A DNA stretch of 64,000 nucleotides from Henckelia pumila (Eukaryota > Streptophyta > Magnoliopsida > Lamiales > Gesneriaceae), in contig NC_133123.1 in NCBI RefSeq assembly GCF_033568475.1, positions 134,121,242 through 134,185,241 on the forward strand, read 5' to 3'. The notes under the pieces are model-generated. The model did no database searches and was not told the origin of the DNA. It saw only the letters and a program-made list of their open reading frames with translations. Position 1 is the first letter of the stretch, and each line of letters starts with the position of its first letter. The position numbers were made by a program, and so were the translations under genes. This document shows positions 46,144-58,139 of the stretch, piece by piece.

Positions 46144-47814
46144 ATGGGAGAGTACCAAGACATATGTCTAGCCGATAGTGGTACAACTCACACCATCCTT
46201 CAAAGTAAAAGGTATTTTTTGGAAATAACATTAGCTGAAAATAATGTTATAACAATATCGGGTGCATCAAAAATTATTGAAGGTCATGGAAAGGCAAAAA
46301 TCATTCTGCCAAATGAGACAATTCTATATATTGAAAATGCACTCTACGCTAGCAAATCCAGTAGAAATTTGCTTAGCTTTAAAGATATCCGCAGAAATGG
46401 ATATCATATTGAAACATTGAATGTAAACAAGGTTGAATACCTTTGTATTACATCTATGATATGTGGTAAAAAACATATAAAAGAAAAATTACGTGCACTC
46501 TCTTCTGGGATGTATTGCCCAATAATAAAGGCAATTGAGGCAAATACAGTCACAAACAAGAAGTTTGTTGACAAGAAAACTTTCATATTATGGCACGACC
46601 AACTTGGTCACCCTGGGAGTTCAATGATGCGAAGAATAATAGATAATTCACGTGGACATCCCTTAAAGAATCAAAAGGTTCTCCTAAATGGTGACTTTTC
46701 ATGTGTGGCTTGTTCACAAGGTAAACTAATTATAAGGCCTTCTCCAACAAAGATTGATGTTGAAATTTCAACATTCTTGGAAAGAATTCATGGGGATATT
46801 TGTGGGCCTATACACCCATCATGTGGTCCATTTCGATACTTTATGGTATTGATTGATTCATCAACTAGGTGGTCACATGTTAGTTTGCTTGCAACTCGAA
46901 ATATAGCTTTTTCAAAGCTACTTGGGCAAATGATTAAACTACGAGCTCAATTTCCTGACCACTCAATTAAGGAAATTCGCCTTGATAATGCTGCTGAATT
47001 TAAATCACAAGCATTTGATGACTTTTGTATGTCAATAGGGACTTTGGTCGAGCATTCAGTAGCCCATGTCCATACACAAAATGGTCTTGCAGAATCCATT
47101 ATTAAGCGACTGCAATTAATTGCAAGACCGCTACTCATGAAAACAAAACTGCCATCTTCAGCCTGGGGTCATGCTATCATACACGCTGCATCGTTAATTC
47201 GTGTAAGACCAAATAATTACCACCAATATTCACCATTGCAACTTGCATATGGTCAAGAACCTGAAGTTTCTCACATTAGAGTATTTGGTTGTGCGGTACA
47301 AGTACCTATCCCACCTACACAACGAACCAAAATGGGTCCCCAACGTAGACTTGGAATTTATGTGGGGTATGAGTCACCGTCTATCATTAGATATTTGGAA
47401 CCCTTAACAGGCGACTTGTTTAATGCAAGATTTGCAGATTGCCATTTTGATGAAATAAATTTTCCAACATTGGGTGGAGAAAAATTGTATCCTGAAGAAC
47501 AACGAAAAATATTTTGGAATGAGAAAACATTATCTCATTACGATCCCAGAAACAATCAATGTGAGCAAGAAGTTGAAAGAATCATTCACTTACAAAGAAT
47601 TGCAAATCAATTACCTGATGCCTTTGTTAATACAAAAAATGTAACAAAGTCACACATACAAGTAGAAAATACCCCAATGAAGATCGATGTCCCTGCAGGA
47701 CCATATAATACTTTACCCGCAAATGAATCTAAAATACGCCAGAAGCGTGGCCGACCGATTGGTTCAAAGGATACAGTACCCAGAAAAAGAAAGGTACAAG
47801 AAAAACAAGTTTGA
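46144..47814 (+). CDS. Copia pol part 1: protease and integrase
   Basis: 556 residues. The protease has ADSGTTHTIL with catalytic D11. The GAG-pre-integrase zinc site is H151, H156, C187, C190. Integrase catalytic residues are D218 (HGDICGP), D281 (RLDNAAEF) and E317 (NGLAESI), a D,D35E spacing exactly as expected. The frame ends after a basic RKRKVQEKQ stretch at an A-rich run, and the reverse transcriptase continues in the -1 frame. Since copia elements normally encode one polyprotein, this break is either a recent mutation or a sequence error at homopolymers. Confidence 0.93.
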   Translation: MGEYQDICLADSGTTHTILQSKRYFLEITLAENNVITISGASKIIEGHGKAKIILPNETILYIENALYASKSSRNLLSFKDIRRNGYHIETLNVNKVEYLCITSMICGKKHIKEKLRALSSGMYCPIIKAIEANTVTNKKFVDKKTFILWHDQLGHPGSSMMRRIIDNSRGHPLKNQKVLLNGDFSCVACSQGKLIIRPSPTKIDVEISTFLERIHGDICGPIHPSCGPFRYFMVLIDSSTRWSHVSLLATRNIAFSKLLGQMIKLRAQFPDHSIKEIRLDNAAEFKSQAFDDFCMSIGTLVEHSVAHVHTQNGLAESIIKRLQLIARPLLMKTKLPSSAWGHAIIHAASLIRVRPNNYHQYSPLQLAYGQEPEVSHIRVFGCAVQVPIPPTQRTKMGPQRRLGIYVGYESPSIIRYLEPLTGDLFNARFADCHFDEINFPTLGGEKLYPEEQRKIFWNEKTLSHYDPRNNQCEQEVERIIHLQRIANQLPDAFVNTKNVTKSHIQVENTPMKIDVPAGPYNTLPANESKIRQKRGRPIGSKDTVPRKRKVQEKQV

Positions 47815-49631
47815 AAACTCTAGAAGAAGAAACCTTACATCAAAATGAAACAGATGTGGATAACGTGATCCATGAAGAATCACAACCACATGAAAATATT
47901 GAGACTTCAACAAATTATTTGATATCTCATAAAATATGGGATCGCAGAAATACGAACATCGATAATGTGTTCGCACTTAACATGGCTCTTGATATCATGC
48001 AAGGTATTGATGATCCCGAACCACAATTTGTTAAAGATTGTCAACAAAGAAATGATTGGCTAAAATGGAAGGAAGCTATACAAGCTGAATTAGATTCTCT
48101 AGAAAAATGTAAAGTGTTTGGACCCGTAGTTCAAACACCCAAAAATGTAATCCCCGTAGGATACAAATGGGTGTTTGTGCGAAAAAGAAATGAAAATGGC
48201 GAAATTGTAAGATACAAAGCCAGACTTGTAGCCCAAGGTTTTTCGCAAAGACCTGGGATCGATTACGAGGAAACATATTCACCTGTGATGGATACCACCA
48301 CTTTTCGATTCTTGATTAGTTTGGATGTATCAGAAAATTTGGATATGCGACTTATGGATGTGGTCACTGCATATTTATATGGTTCACTTGATAGCGACAT
48401 ATACATGAAAATCCCTGAAGGATTTAAACCATCAGAATCAAGTGATACAAATCCCAAGACCATGTTCTCAATTAAATTGCAAAAATCGTTATATGGATTA
48501 AAACAATCTGGGCGAATGTGGTACAATCGTCTTTGCAAATATTTACTACAAGAAGGTTACACAAATAATGCTATTTGCCCATGCGTTTTTACAAAAAATA
48601 CGGATGAGGGTTTTGCAATCGTGGCAGTATATGTAGATGATCTAAATCTTATAGGAACTCCCGAAGAGCTCACTAAAACTGCCAATTATTTAAAAAGTGA
48701 ATTTGAGATGAAAGATTTGGGAAAAACAAAGTTTTGTCTCGGATTGCAAATCGAACATTTATCAGAAGGAATATTTGTTCATCAATCTTCATACACAAAG
48801 AAAATATTAAAACAATTTTACATGGACAAATCACATCCATTAGCATCACCAATGGTCGTACGATCACTTGACACTAATAAAGATCCTTTTCGTCCACTTG
48901 AAGATGGAGAAAATATCATTGATCCTGAAGTACCATATCTTAGTGCAATTGGTGCATTGTCATACCTTGCAAATTGTACTCGACCAGATATAGCATTTTC
49001 TGTCAACCTTCTAGCAAGATATAGTTCTTCTCCAACCCGAAGACATTGGAATGGTGTAAAACATATATTTCGTTACCTTCGTGGTACAACTGACATGAGA
49101 TTATTTTATTCAAAAAAATCAAATTTCTCTTTAATAGGATATGCAGATGCAAGCTATCTTTCAGATCCGCATAAAGCCAAATCCCAAACGGGTTATGTGT
49201 TTACACGAGGGGACACCGCTATTTCATGGAAGTCAACAAAGCAAACTTTGACAGCTACATCATCAAATCACTCTGAAATCATTGCAATGCATGAAGCAAG
49301 TCGAGAATGCATATGGTTGAGATCTATAACTCAACATATTCAAGAATCATGCGGACTACCAACAACGAAAGATAGCCCGACGACTATTTTTGAAGATAAT
49401 ACTGCTTGCATTGCACAACTAAAAGGAGGGTATATCAAAGGCGATCGAACGAAACACATTTCACCAAAGTTTTTCTACACGCACGAACTTCAACAAAAAG
49501 GTGATATTGATGTCCAACAAATCCGTTCAAGTGACAATGTAGCTGATTTATTCAAAAAGGCATTACCGACATCAACATTCAAGAAATTGGTGCAAAAGAT
49601 AGGGATGCATCAATTAAAAGATATTCAGTGA
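47811..49631 (+). CDS. Copia pol part 2: reverse transcriptase and RNase H
   Basis: 606 codons open from a TTG overlapping the previous stop; there is no ATG at the junction, so this is a continuation and not a separate gene. Reverse transcriptase: YKWVFVRKRN (118-127), ARLVAQGFSQRPGIDYEETY (137-156), first catalytic Asp in LMDVVTAYLYG (D183), and the YVDDL box (274-278). RNase H: YADAS (D446) and SEII (E489), followed by the family's terminal H..PKFFY.HEL and DN.AD motifs. All key residues are kept. The closing region runs to 49631, followed by the polypurine tract. Confidence 0.93.
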   Translation: MKTLEEETLHQNETDVDNVIHEESQPHENIETSTNYLISHKIWDRRNTNIDNVFALNMALDIMQGIDDPEPQFVKDCQQRNDWLKWKEAIQAELDSLEKCKVFGPVVQTPKNVIPVGYKWVFVRKRNENGEIVRYKARLVAQGFSQRPGIDYEETYSPVMDTTTFRFLISLDVSENLDMRLMDVVTAYLYGSLDSDIYMKIPEGFKPSESSDTNPKTMFSIKLQKSLYGLKQSGRMWYNRLCKYLLQEGYTNNAICPCVFTKNTDEGFAIVAVYVDDLNLIGTPEELTKTANYLKSEFEMKDLGKTKFCLGLQIEHLSEGIFVHQSSYTKKILKQFYMDKSHPLASPMVVRSLDTNKDPFRPLEDGENIIDPEVPYLSAIGALSYLANCTRPDIAFSVNLLARYSSSPTRRHWNGVKHIFRYLRGTTDMRLFYSKKSNFSLIGYADASYLSDPHKAKSQTGYVFTRGDTAISWKSTKQTLTATSSNHSEIIAMHEASRECIWLRSITQHIQESCGLPTTKDSPTTIFEDNTACIAQLKGGYIKGDRTKHISPKFFYTHELQQKGDIDVQQIRSSDNVADLFKKALPTSTFKKLVQKIGMHQLKDIQ

Positions 49632-49756
49632 TTGAAATCAGGGGGAGTATCAATTGTTGTACTCTTTTTCCTTCGTTCAGGTTTTTCCCACTGGGTTTTA
49701 CTGACAAGGTTTTAACGAGGCAACATTGGACTCTCTATCAATCATCTACGGGGGAG

Positions 49757-49929
49757 TGTTATATATAGATGTAATATAGTTGATTGATTTGATTGTAATT
49801 TACCATTTCTACACTAATCCCTCTACCCTATAAATAGAGGTGTTTAGTCCATATATTAAACACTCATCTTCTTCTATTATATCTCTCTTGTCTTTTATTC
49901 TCTCATCTTTCTCTACTAAATTTATAACA
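49757..49929 (+). repeat. 3' LTR of the young copia element
   Basis: 173 bases, partner of 43931-44104. It is preceded by GGGGGAG. Confidence 0.93.
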
Positions 49930-50216
49930 CTAAACCTAATTTAAATTATTCCATCATTTTTTTAATATATTTTTTTGGATTATTTTTCTTTCAAGATCTT
50001 TTTCATTTACCATCCGTTTTTTATTCTCTGTAAAAGAATCAATATTCTCATCATATTTAATAGCAATTCTTGTGATGATGTCTCAATCAATCATTTGCAG
50101 TTTTCTAATTTTATTATTTTATTCTTTTGTTGACGATTTTTTTTTATGCTAAAAATATTTACTTGCAAGAATAACAATAATGTCATCATTTTGGTATGTA
50201 ATCGTCTTTTATTACT

Positions 50217-51401
50217 TATTGAAAATTAAGTTTTGGTTTATATAAGAGATAAATTGATGAGATAAACCAATGATGTGTTTTCTGCTAAAGTGATCAGATT
50301 CAGTCTGACATGCGGCGTCAAAACTGGTACAAGCTAAACTGAAGTGAGCTAAACTGAAGATAAATTATAGAGCTAAACTATTTCGAAAATAGAAGTGCGA
50401 TTTTATGAGTAAAATGGCCTAACCAAGTCTTCAGGGAAAATAGCGATTTTATTAAGAAAAGCACTAAACTGAATCCTTCGGAGATCAACTAGACTGAAGA
50501 TACTGAGATAGGTCATCAACTGTTATCGCAAAGACTTTATCAAGGTAGTAAAGTGATCTTTTGAATGCCTCATACTACATCAGTCTACCTTTGCGATCAT
50601 CAGTTTACCATCGCGATTTGAATTGGATAAAGTATTCTGTACTCTGACATCCTCTGCAATGTAGTGCCGTGATCCAAGAGAATGTTTACCTCAGAGTATG
50701 CCGGTGAAAGAGATGAAGCAATGAGTATATTTCAATTTCTATTGGAGACATTTTAAATTAATGACCGTTGAAATCCGAAGCCTATAAATAGGCATCTTGA
50801 TCAGAAGAAGCACAACTTTTGGCCAAACTCTTGCTTCTGCGAATATTTGAACATTCAAGCCTTCAAAGTTTGTAAAGCTTTTTGAGCAAGAAATTCAAAG
50901 CACAACACTTAAAATGCTACTCTGTATTCAAGGATCATTTTTGTGTAAGACCAAATCGAGTTGTAACATTTGTATCTTATCAGTCTAGGACTGAAACTGA
51001 GTTGTAACTAAGAGTTCTGAGATAGGTTTTCGTGTGTAATTCCTAGTCTTGGATCGGGCTTTTGCAATTTACTTGTAACTGTCAAATTTTTCTAATGATA
51101 TCCTTTCAAGGAGGAAGAAGGAGTGACGTAGGAGTGATTGAAATCTCCGAACATCCATAAACATCTCACTGTGTCTTTCATTAGTTTACGTACATACTAT
51201 CAATCATGCATACACATTTTCATCAAGTAATTAGAATCTGTCTTTTGACATATTTCCGCAAATATATTGTTTGTCAAATTGCATCAGACACCAAGATAAA
51301 TCTAGAATTCAATCACCAAACCGATTGAATTCACTATCATCCCATTGAAACAATTTTTGAGTGTATTCACCCCCACACTACACTCTAAACCGATCCTAAC
51401 A
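50217..51401 (+). mobile_element. Solo LTR, SIRE-like, 1,185 bp
   Basis: Duplication TTACT on both sides (50212-50216, 51402-51406). Ends AAACCGATCCTAACA, typical for SIRE-type LTRs; the start is TATTGAAAATTAAG (TG changed to TA). A TATA box is in GCCTATAAATAGGC near 50781. The related repeat at 41395 (TTTTATTAATTGCAATATCG) shows the uninterrupted site. Confidence 0.8.
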
Positions 51402-51755
51402 TTACTTGTATGTCAATATCGTTAACGATCGATGTACTTGCTGGACATTCTCTTTTTTTTTTATTTCTTGGTTTTTGAAATATGCTAATCTTTTTTTGCT
51501 TACAATTCTTTCGTTGCTGAAATTTTTTATTGAATTTTGAATATGTTTAATTACAAATGTTGACATTCCATCTTTTATTTCAACTGTTTTGTTTATTCTG
51601 CGAGTAAATGCATTTTTTTTCTTTATTCGGTGTATCTAAATGCTTGTGGTATATTGAAGTGTTGTCGTTATATATATAAAGCAGTTGTATTAATAATTTC
51701 TAATCATTATATAGTATTTGTAAGGAAAAAAATTATTAATATACCTTAATGATAT

Positions 51756-53176
51756 TGTTGTAAAAAATGCTCGCAAGCGTACGAGTGTCAAGTTTTAATA
51801 TAGTGATAAAATCAGATATCGATCCCACAGGGAGTAAAATGAAAATATTCAGTGCTTGTAATTAAAATAGTCCAAACTTTATCTAGAAAATCAAACTTTC
51901 AGAATTTTTACAGAAAAATAAAATAACAATGAAGTTTTTATAAGCATGCACACAACTTTCAGATAAAAATCAATCAGAGAATAATGGTCTAGAGGTTCAG
52001 ATTTCACCTGGTTTCAAGAGCAATCAATCCTAATTAATTAATCTTCATGAATTCCAGTCAATTAATAGCCAAGAACACTTAAGTTTATTATTTCCCTCTC
52101 CTGAGCAACAAATAATTTTTATCAACTACAATTCAATTTCAATATCCCTATTAAGAATTTATCGCAGTGATCTATCACAAAACAATGTTCTTTTTAAAAG
52201 CTGTGTTAAAATTATACACTCTCCCGAGCTATATAAATAATTAACAGTGTAGTTTCTAATGGTCCTATTCAAAATCTCCTCTCCCGAGTGCCAGATTTCA
52301 AATAAATATAACAAATTAATTATTGATCAGATAATTGAAAAGTCAATCAATTCTAGAAAAAAACAATTAATCTAGAAGAAACTCAATCCAAAAAAATCAA
52401 AAATTCATGAAAGCATCTATAACTGGTTCCATCCGACCTCTAGACTCTAAAAATTAGTTCGTAATAAAATTCTGAATAAAACAAAACATGTTCAAAAATC
52501 CAAACATATTCAGAATAAAATAAAAGATAAGAAACAAATCCGTCGATGCGATGCCGTGTCCGGTCTATCGATCTCCGTCTTCGTTCTTCAGATAAGCTCC
52601 AGAATATTTTCCCAGAAATCTCACAATCACGATCTCTTCTCTGATATACGTAATGTGTATTGTGTAAGTTGTGGCGGCTGGCTCCCCTATTGTCTGATAA
52701 ATAATCCCTTTTATATCGTCATGGAGAAGCCCAAGAATCAAGCCCATAAAAATTTCCCGAAATAATAAAAACTCTAAGATTGCGATCGGGGCGGGCGCTC
52801 AGTGCAATGGCGCGGGCGCGCCTTAGTTTTGGAATTCCAATTCTCAGATTTTACAAGACATTGCGCGATAGCTCTAGGAATCTCCTCTTTAGTGCTAAAC
52901 AAGGGCTAACGTTTCCTTGGGCCCAAAAACCAAAAGCCCAATACTCTTCTCTGTACGTTCTTTTCTTCTTTTCTTTTATCCTTTTTTTTCTTTTTATTTT
53001 TTTTTCTTTTTATTTTCTTCTTTTCTCCAAAAAATTCTAATTTTCTTCTTCTTTTCCAAAACACTTCAATAATTCCTACAATCACAAAAACGACAAAACT
53101 CCGCATAAATCTGCTCGAAACAAATATTTAACAATTAAAATCATATATAAATTAAGTGTATAAAATACACTTATCA
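51756..53176 (-). repeat. 3' LTR of the Athila-like element
   Basis: 1,421 bases. Contains a GC block at 52787-52823 ending in GCGCGGGCGCGCC. Confidence 0.92.
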
Positions 53177-55751
53177 AATACCCCCAAACTTAGACTTTTG
53201 CTAGTCCCGAGCAAAACTATTCAAAATAATAACTTCAAAAACTCATTCTATCAAACCAACAAGAATAGCAAAAAAAATATTATGGAGCAATGACCTCAGC
53301 AATGATTTCAAAAAATTTTCAAATCCAATCATATCACACCTACTAGCACTTGAAAGTTTCAATCATAACCAAATAACCGCATAAACTCATAATCTCCGCA
53401 ACTCACGTTCAAAACACCCTTATCCAAGTTCAATTCACACATTCATAGATCATGGGGACTTTTCAAGGTAGCATGAGATCAAATATAGGATATAAAATCA
53501 AAAACACTCATAATTAAGTAAATTCAAAGAATAATAGTGTGTGTGTGTTTCTATCAAAATTCATAATCATTAAAAGTATCAATCAACAGTCCATAGGATA
53601 AATTCTCTCAACTCTTCTCCACTAGTATATTGGGTAACTGAGACTCGGTCAATAGGACTTAATCAGCTTATAATGTAAGGCCTGGCTCATGGCTACAAAT
53701 GAAGGATAAAAATTCAAAATAAGGAGTATTTTGTATTTATGCTCTAATTTCAACTCCTTTCATTCACAATTTCACACTTCTTTTTTTCTCCACTTCATTG
53801 ATTTTTCAACTTTTCGCTTCTTCTTTCACAACTCTTTTATTTTTTTTTTCTACTACCTCTTTCTTAATTTTTCCTTTTCAAATCTTCCACAACACCATTC
53901 CATTTTCACAAATAAAAACTAGGAGCATATAACATTTTAGCATTCAAATTACTCCTTTAAAGGTAGGAAATAGTGTTTAGGCTATTCAGGTAGTCAATGT
54001 AGGACCTTGAACAATGACGAATGGGGGTTTATCACACGTTTACACGCATGCCATTTGATTTTTAACAAAGCTCAAACAAGGTACTAGAGATAACATATAT
54101 AAATAGGTAGCTTGAAAGGCTCAAACGAATTTAGAAAAATCGCCTAAATCATTCCTAATCACAGTTTTGCCCGTATTTCGCCTCGAAGATTGTTCAAACT
54201 AGTTCTAGACAAGTCTCAATCCACAATTAAATCATACAAATCTCAATCAGTGCAGAAAAATAATCATCAGCACTAAACGATGATTTTCACAAAAAAAAAT
54301 TCAGATTTTTTTATATACCTCAAAGTACTAATATACGTGTAGGCTCAAATGGGCAACTAAAGATAAAATTTATTCAATAAAATTCAGGCCCAAAAATTTC
54401 AAAGAATGCCTCAATCATATCTATGTCTGCAAGTTACAAAAATCATATTCAAGTATTAATCATAGAGTATATAGGAAATTGTTCTTTCAATTGGTTCCAT
54501 TTTCTCAAAAATATTTGTCAGATAGGTAGACAATCATGGACTTCAGTTATAACACAAAAAATTTTCATCAGCCATGCATCCAATTATTTCTCGACTCAAT
54601 TCAATTCAACTCAACTCAACTAACACTCCTAAACTCAACAAATATTTTTTTTCAATGAAGCACAATAAAACTCAACGAAACAACTATCAACCAATCAACT
54701 AAATCAAACACTGATTCACCCCCAAAACTTAATGTAATCATTGTCCCTAATGATTAAAAAAATAACAAGAAAAAGAACAAGGGACACGTACCTTCGACAC
54801 CGAGCATCAGTACCCGATGTTATAAACTTCATGGAAAATAATTCGCAACCGCAACCATTGGAGAAGGTGGTGGAGATATACGACTTAGCATCCAATTCAA
54901 CCTGAAAAGTAGACATGCACACGATAAGATAATACACAAAATTAAATCCCGAAGCAATCAAAACAAAATAACTCGCTTAATGTATGGGGTAATAAGGAAG
55001 ATTGCGAGGCACAGCGAGCTTCAGATGTTCAATCTCGCATGGTTTTGGACAGCTCTTTGAGAAGCTTGTTTGCTCTTGAATGTTGAGCTGATAAGGATTG
55101 TTGGCGCATGGAGTTAGCAGCTGGAATGGTGCTCGATTGCAGATGGGTGTTGCGTTGCTGAGTAGCTGTATGGCCCATGTAGCTACACTGTTGATGGAGG
55201 GATGCGCGTTAGCACATGTGAAAGGGCTGTGGGGATGCGCAATTGCGCAGGAGGAAGCTGCGCTGATGGGAAGGTAGGAAGCGTGTTAGCGCTTAAGGCA
55301 GCGCAGATGAGGAGCGCTGATGGTGGGATGGGAGGCGCGATTGCGCTAAGGTCTGCGCAGATTAGGAATTGGTTAGCGCATGGAGGAGGCACTATCGCGC
55401 TAGGAGAAGCTGCGCAGATGATGGCTTTTGGCGCAAAGGAAGCGCGAGCACTCGAGAGAAGTGGCGTGGGCGCGCCTCTTGCTCGAAATTTCTTCAGGTA
55501 TGGCACGGGCGCTCAGATTAATGGGGCGGGCGCGCCGCCTCCTCAAATTGTGATTTCTGAGCCTGAAAATTTTTGAAAATTAAGAAAAATTAAGCTTAAA
55601 AAAATGAAAATAAAAATACTTAAAAAAACTCTAAATAACAAAAATTAAATAAACTGAAAATAAAAGCAAATAAAATAAAATAAAAGAAAATGCTTGGGTT
55701 GCCTCCCATGTAGTGCTTGGTTTAAAGTCGTCAACCCAACTTTCACCGGTG
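53177..55751. other. Non-coding 3' interior of the Athila-like element
   Basis: Sits where reverse transcriptase and integrase should be. No pol motif is visible on either strand. It contains the conserved-looking block GGGTTGCCTCCCATGTAGTG near 55697 just after the protease, and a GC-rich block (55190-55545). Confidence 0.75.
55190..55545. repeat. GC-rich block with repeated GCGC motifs
   Basis: Many degenerate units around GCGCAGATGA and TTGCGC/TAGCGC, spaced roughly 30-60 bases apart. The 3' end (55501-55540) repeats the GC block of the element's own LTRs (GGGCGCTCAG, then AATGG, then GCGGGCGCGCC). The open frames through it, on both strands, are composition artefacts. Confidence 0.7.
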
Positions 55752-56300
55752 TTAGATCTTTCCTTTCTCTTTTACTTGCCAAATAAATTCCACGAGCCGC
55801 CTTTTAAATTTTGCTTTCTTGTTCTTCGTGGCTTTCTTTGTTGGTACATTTGGCGCTTTATTCTTCGATGAATCAACCGCAAGATTAGCTCTTTGACATC
55901 CCTCTAGATTCACAACCGACTCAATTAAGCACAATTCTTCGATGGGTGGATTATGTGTCTTCATGAATAAGTTGAAAATCACTCTCTCGCCTTCCACATA
56001 CATCGATAATTCATCGTTTTTGACTTCGATCTTGGCATCCTCCGTAGCTAAAAATGGTCTCCCAAAAATCAGTGGAGCACCATAATCCGCTTCGATGTCC
56101 AATATCACAAAATCCGCTGGGAAGATGAATTTATCCACCTTGACTAGAACATATTCAACAATGCCAAGTGGATATGTGATGCTTCTATCCGCTAATTGCA
56201 ATGAAATCATAGTCATTTCATCTCTCCCAACTTCAAGGCCCTGTAAATAGACAACGACATTAAATTAATACTGCCCCCTAAATCACATAGTGCAGTAGTA
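55752..56300 (-). pseudogene. Gypsy aspartic protease region, frameshifted
   Basis: The active-site segment reads ALCDLGGSINLM (about 56246-56285) in one frame, and after a shift the next frame gives MTMISLQLADRSITYPLGIV and then FILDIEADYGAPLIFGRPFL, the flap and ILGRPFL-type motifs of Athila/Tat-type proteases. The D-L-G-[AG]-S motif is the catalytic Asp. The tail (55752-55830) is Lys-rich. Confidence 0.85.
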
Positions 56301-58004
56301 AAATGAGAACCACCAATAGAACAAGGAATAGTAAAACTCCCTGGACTTCTTTTGTAGCACCGCACTGCACTCTTCAATTAGATTCACCACCTCGTTCTCT
56401 AGCAGTTTCCTTTTCTTGGACATCATCTCCTTGCTGAACTTTGCATAATTCGGCATTTGTTCCAAAGCATCAGCAAAAGGGATGTTGATATGAATCTTCT
56501 TGAAAATCTCCAAGAATTTGGAGAACTGTTCATCTAAAGTTTTCTTCTTGAACCTCTGAGGATATGGCAGTGGAGGCTTGTACATCGGTTTTTGCTCAGG
56601 TTCAGGCTCCTTCTCCTCGACTTCCTTCTCTTCAACTACAACTTTTTCAGAAATCTCGCTCTCAAGTCGGCCAACTTCATTATCCACTTGCTTCTCACTC
56701 CTCAACATGATATCATTGCACTGCTCCTTGGGATTTACCTCTGTGTTGCTCGGGAACTGGCCTCTGTTATTATCCTTCAGTTTGTTCACCAACTGCCCTA
56801 TGCTAGTCTCCATGGATTGCAACACCGCGCCCATGTTGGCCATGTGTGTCTCCAAGCTATCGAGGCGAGACTCAGTTCTCGCCATCCTCTTACCTAATTC
56901 CTGCACAAAGGTACTAACCACATCCTCCAAAGAAAACTTACCATCACCCTTATTAGTATTGTTAGCATATGAAATTTTTTTATTATTTCGCAAACTAGGG
57001 TGATAACCATTAGGAACCGGATTACCTCTATAAGCTCCATAACCTCGGTAGCCATTAGGATTGATATAATTAAATTACTCTGGGGTATGTGATCCTTCAA
57101 CTCCAGTTGAATCTACAACATTAATCTTATTCAAAGAAGCTACCTGTGTAGTCAGTGCAGATAGTTGAGCGGTGATGGATGTGAGAGGATCCACTACATA
57201 CACTCCAGCTGGCTTCTTTTCTCCCATACGCTCAGATGTCCATTGAAAACTATTGATCTTCATCTGTTCCAGCATATCATAGGCTTGAGCGGGGTCCTTT
57301 GCAAAAATAGTACCTCCAGAAGCAGAATCCACGTTCATCCTCGTAGGCACATTCAGTCCGTTGTAAAACCACTCGATCTGTTCCCAATCTGCAAAATTGT
57401 GGTTAGGACAACGTCTAACTAATTCTTTGTACCTTTCCCATGCCTCGTATAGCTGTTCAGTGTCCAACTGCCGGAATGTGCTGATCTCTATTTTCAGTTG
57501 GGTGGATTTGGCAGGAGGAAAATATTTTGCGAAAAATTTTTCTGCCATCCCCTCCCATGTAGTGATGCTCCCTAAAGGCAGTGACTGCAACCAACTTCTT
57601 GCTTGATCCCTGAGAGAAAAAGGAAACAAGCGTAAACGAATAATATCTTCAGGAACACCATTAATTTTTACCATATCAGTTATCTCCAAGAAAGTGTGTA
57701 GGTGTAGGTGAGGATCAGCAGTAGCGCTCCCATTAAATTGGTTCTGTTGAACCATGTTGATCAACGTCGGCTTCAGCTCAAAATTATTGGTGTTGATAGT
57801 TCCACGAGCTATTCCAGAATAGTGAGCCTGGATCGTCGGCCTGAAGTGATCTTTAATTGGCACCAGGGGAGCTTGTTGTGCTTCTTGTTCAGCCATTCTC
57901 ACAATTTCTTCTCTTCTAGCTCTTCTTAAAGCACGTGCAGTGCGCTCGATCTTCGGATCAAAAAGTAGAGAATTCGCACTTTGAGATCGTCGCATAGACT
58001 GCAA
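56300..58004 (-). pseudogene. Gypsy gag (Athila-like) with one internal stop
   Basis: Starts MQSMRRSQSANSLLFDPKIE. The retrotransposon gag domain is clear: NNFELKPTLINMVQQNQFNG, DPHLHLHTFLEI, RLRLFPFSLRDQARSWLQSL, FFAKYFPPAKS and EAWERYKELVRRCPNHN. After HTPE a TAA (about 57073-57075) interrupts, and the same frame resumes to 56283 with a coiled-coil-like stretch (LGKRMARTESRLDSLETHM), an acidic EEKEVEEKEPE linker and YPQRFKKK..DEQFSKFLEIFKKIHINIPF. Apart from that stop, a single reading frame covers about 570 codons. Gag forms the particle that packages element RNA. Confidence 0.88.
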
Positions 58005-58116
58005 TTAAAAATAAGAAGAAATTAATTAGTAACTTAAAAATAAAATTAAAAAAAAAACTCTAAATTAAAATCTAGACTAATTGGTAACAAAACTAAAAAA
58101 ATAATCAAAATTTACT

Positions 58117-58133
58117 CCCCGGCAACGGCGCCA
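58117..58133 (-). other. Primer binding site for tRNA-Asp
   Basis: The plus strand reads CCCCGGCAACGGCGCCA, identical to the 3' end of plant tRNA-Asp with its CCA, six bases from the 5' LTR. Athila-group elements use this primer. Confidence 0.9.
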
Positions 58134-58139
58134 AAAACT

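Larger units (their letters stand above)
43931..49929 (+). mobile_element. Young full-length copia retrotransposon, 6.0 kb
   Basis: LTRs 43931-44104 and 49757-49929 (174 and 173 bases) start TGTTATATATAG and end TTATAACA. By eye they differ by one substitution and one single-base indel. A perfect 5-base duplication CTAAA flanks it (43926-43930, 49930-49934). TTATCAGCACGAG follows the 5' LTR as the presumed primer site, and ACGGGGGAG precedes the 3' LTR as polypurine tract. Gag and Pol are almost intact. Near-identical LTRs mean very recent insertion. Confidence 0.95.

Noticed and set aside
47800..47815. Programmed -1 frameshift between integrase and reverse transcriptase
   Set aside because: No heptameric slippery site or clear downstream structure was seen, and copia elements do not normally shift at this point; a chance indel is simpler.
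55183..55576. Long frames on both strands in a GC-rich block
   Set aside because: Composition artefact of GCGC repeats inside the non-coding part of the Athila-like element; Ala/Gly-rich low-complexity products.
58117..58133. tRNA-Asp gene
   Set aside because: Only the 17-base 3' end including CCA is present, next to an LTR; it is a primer binding site.
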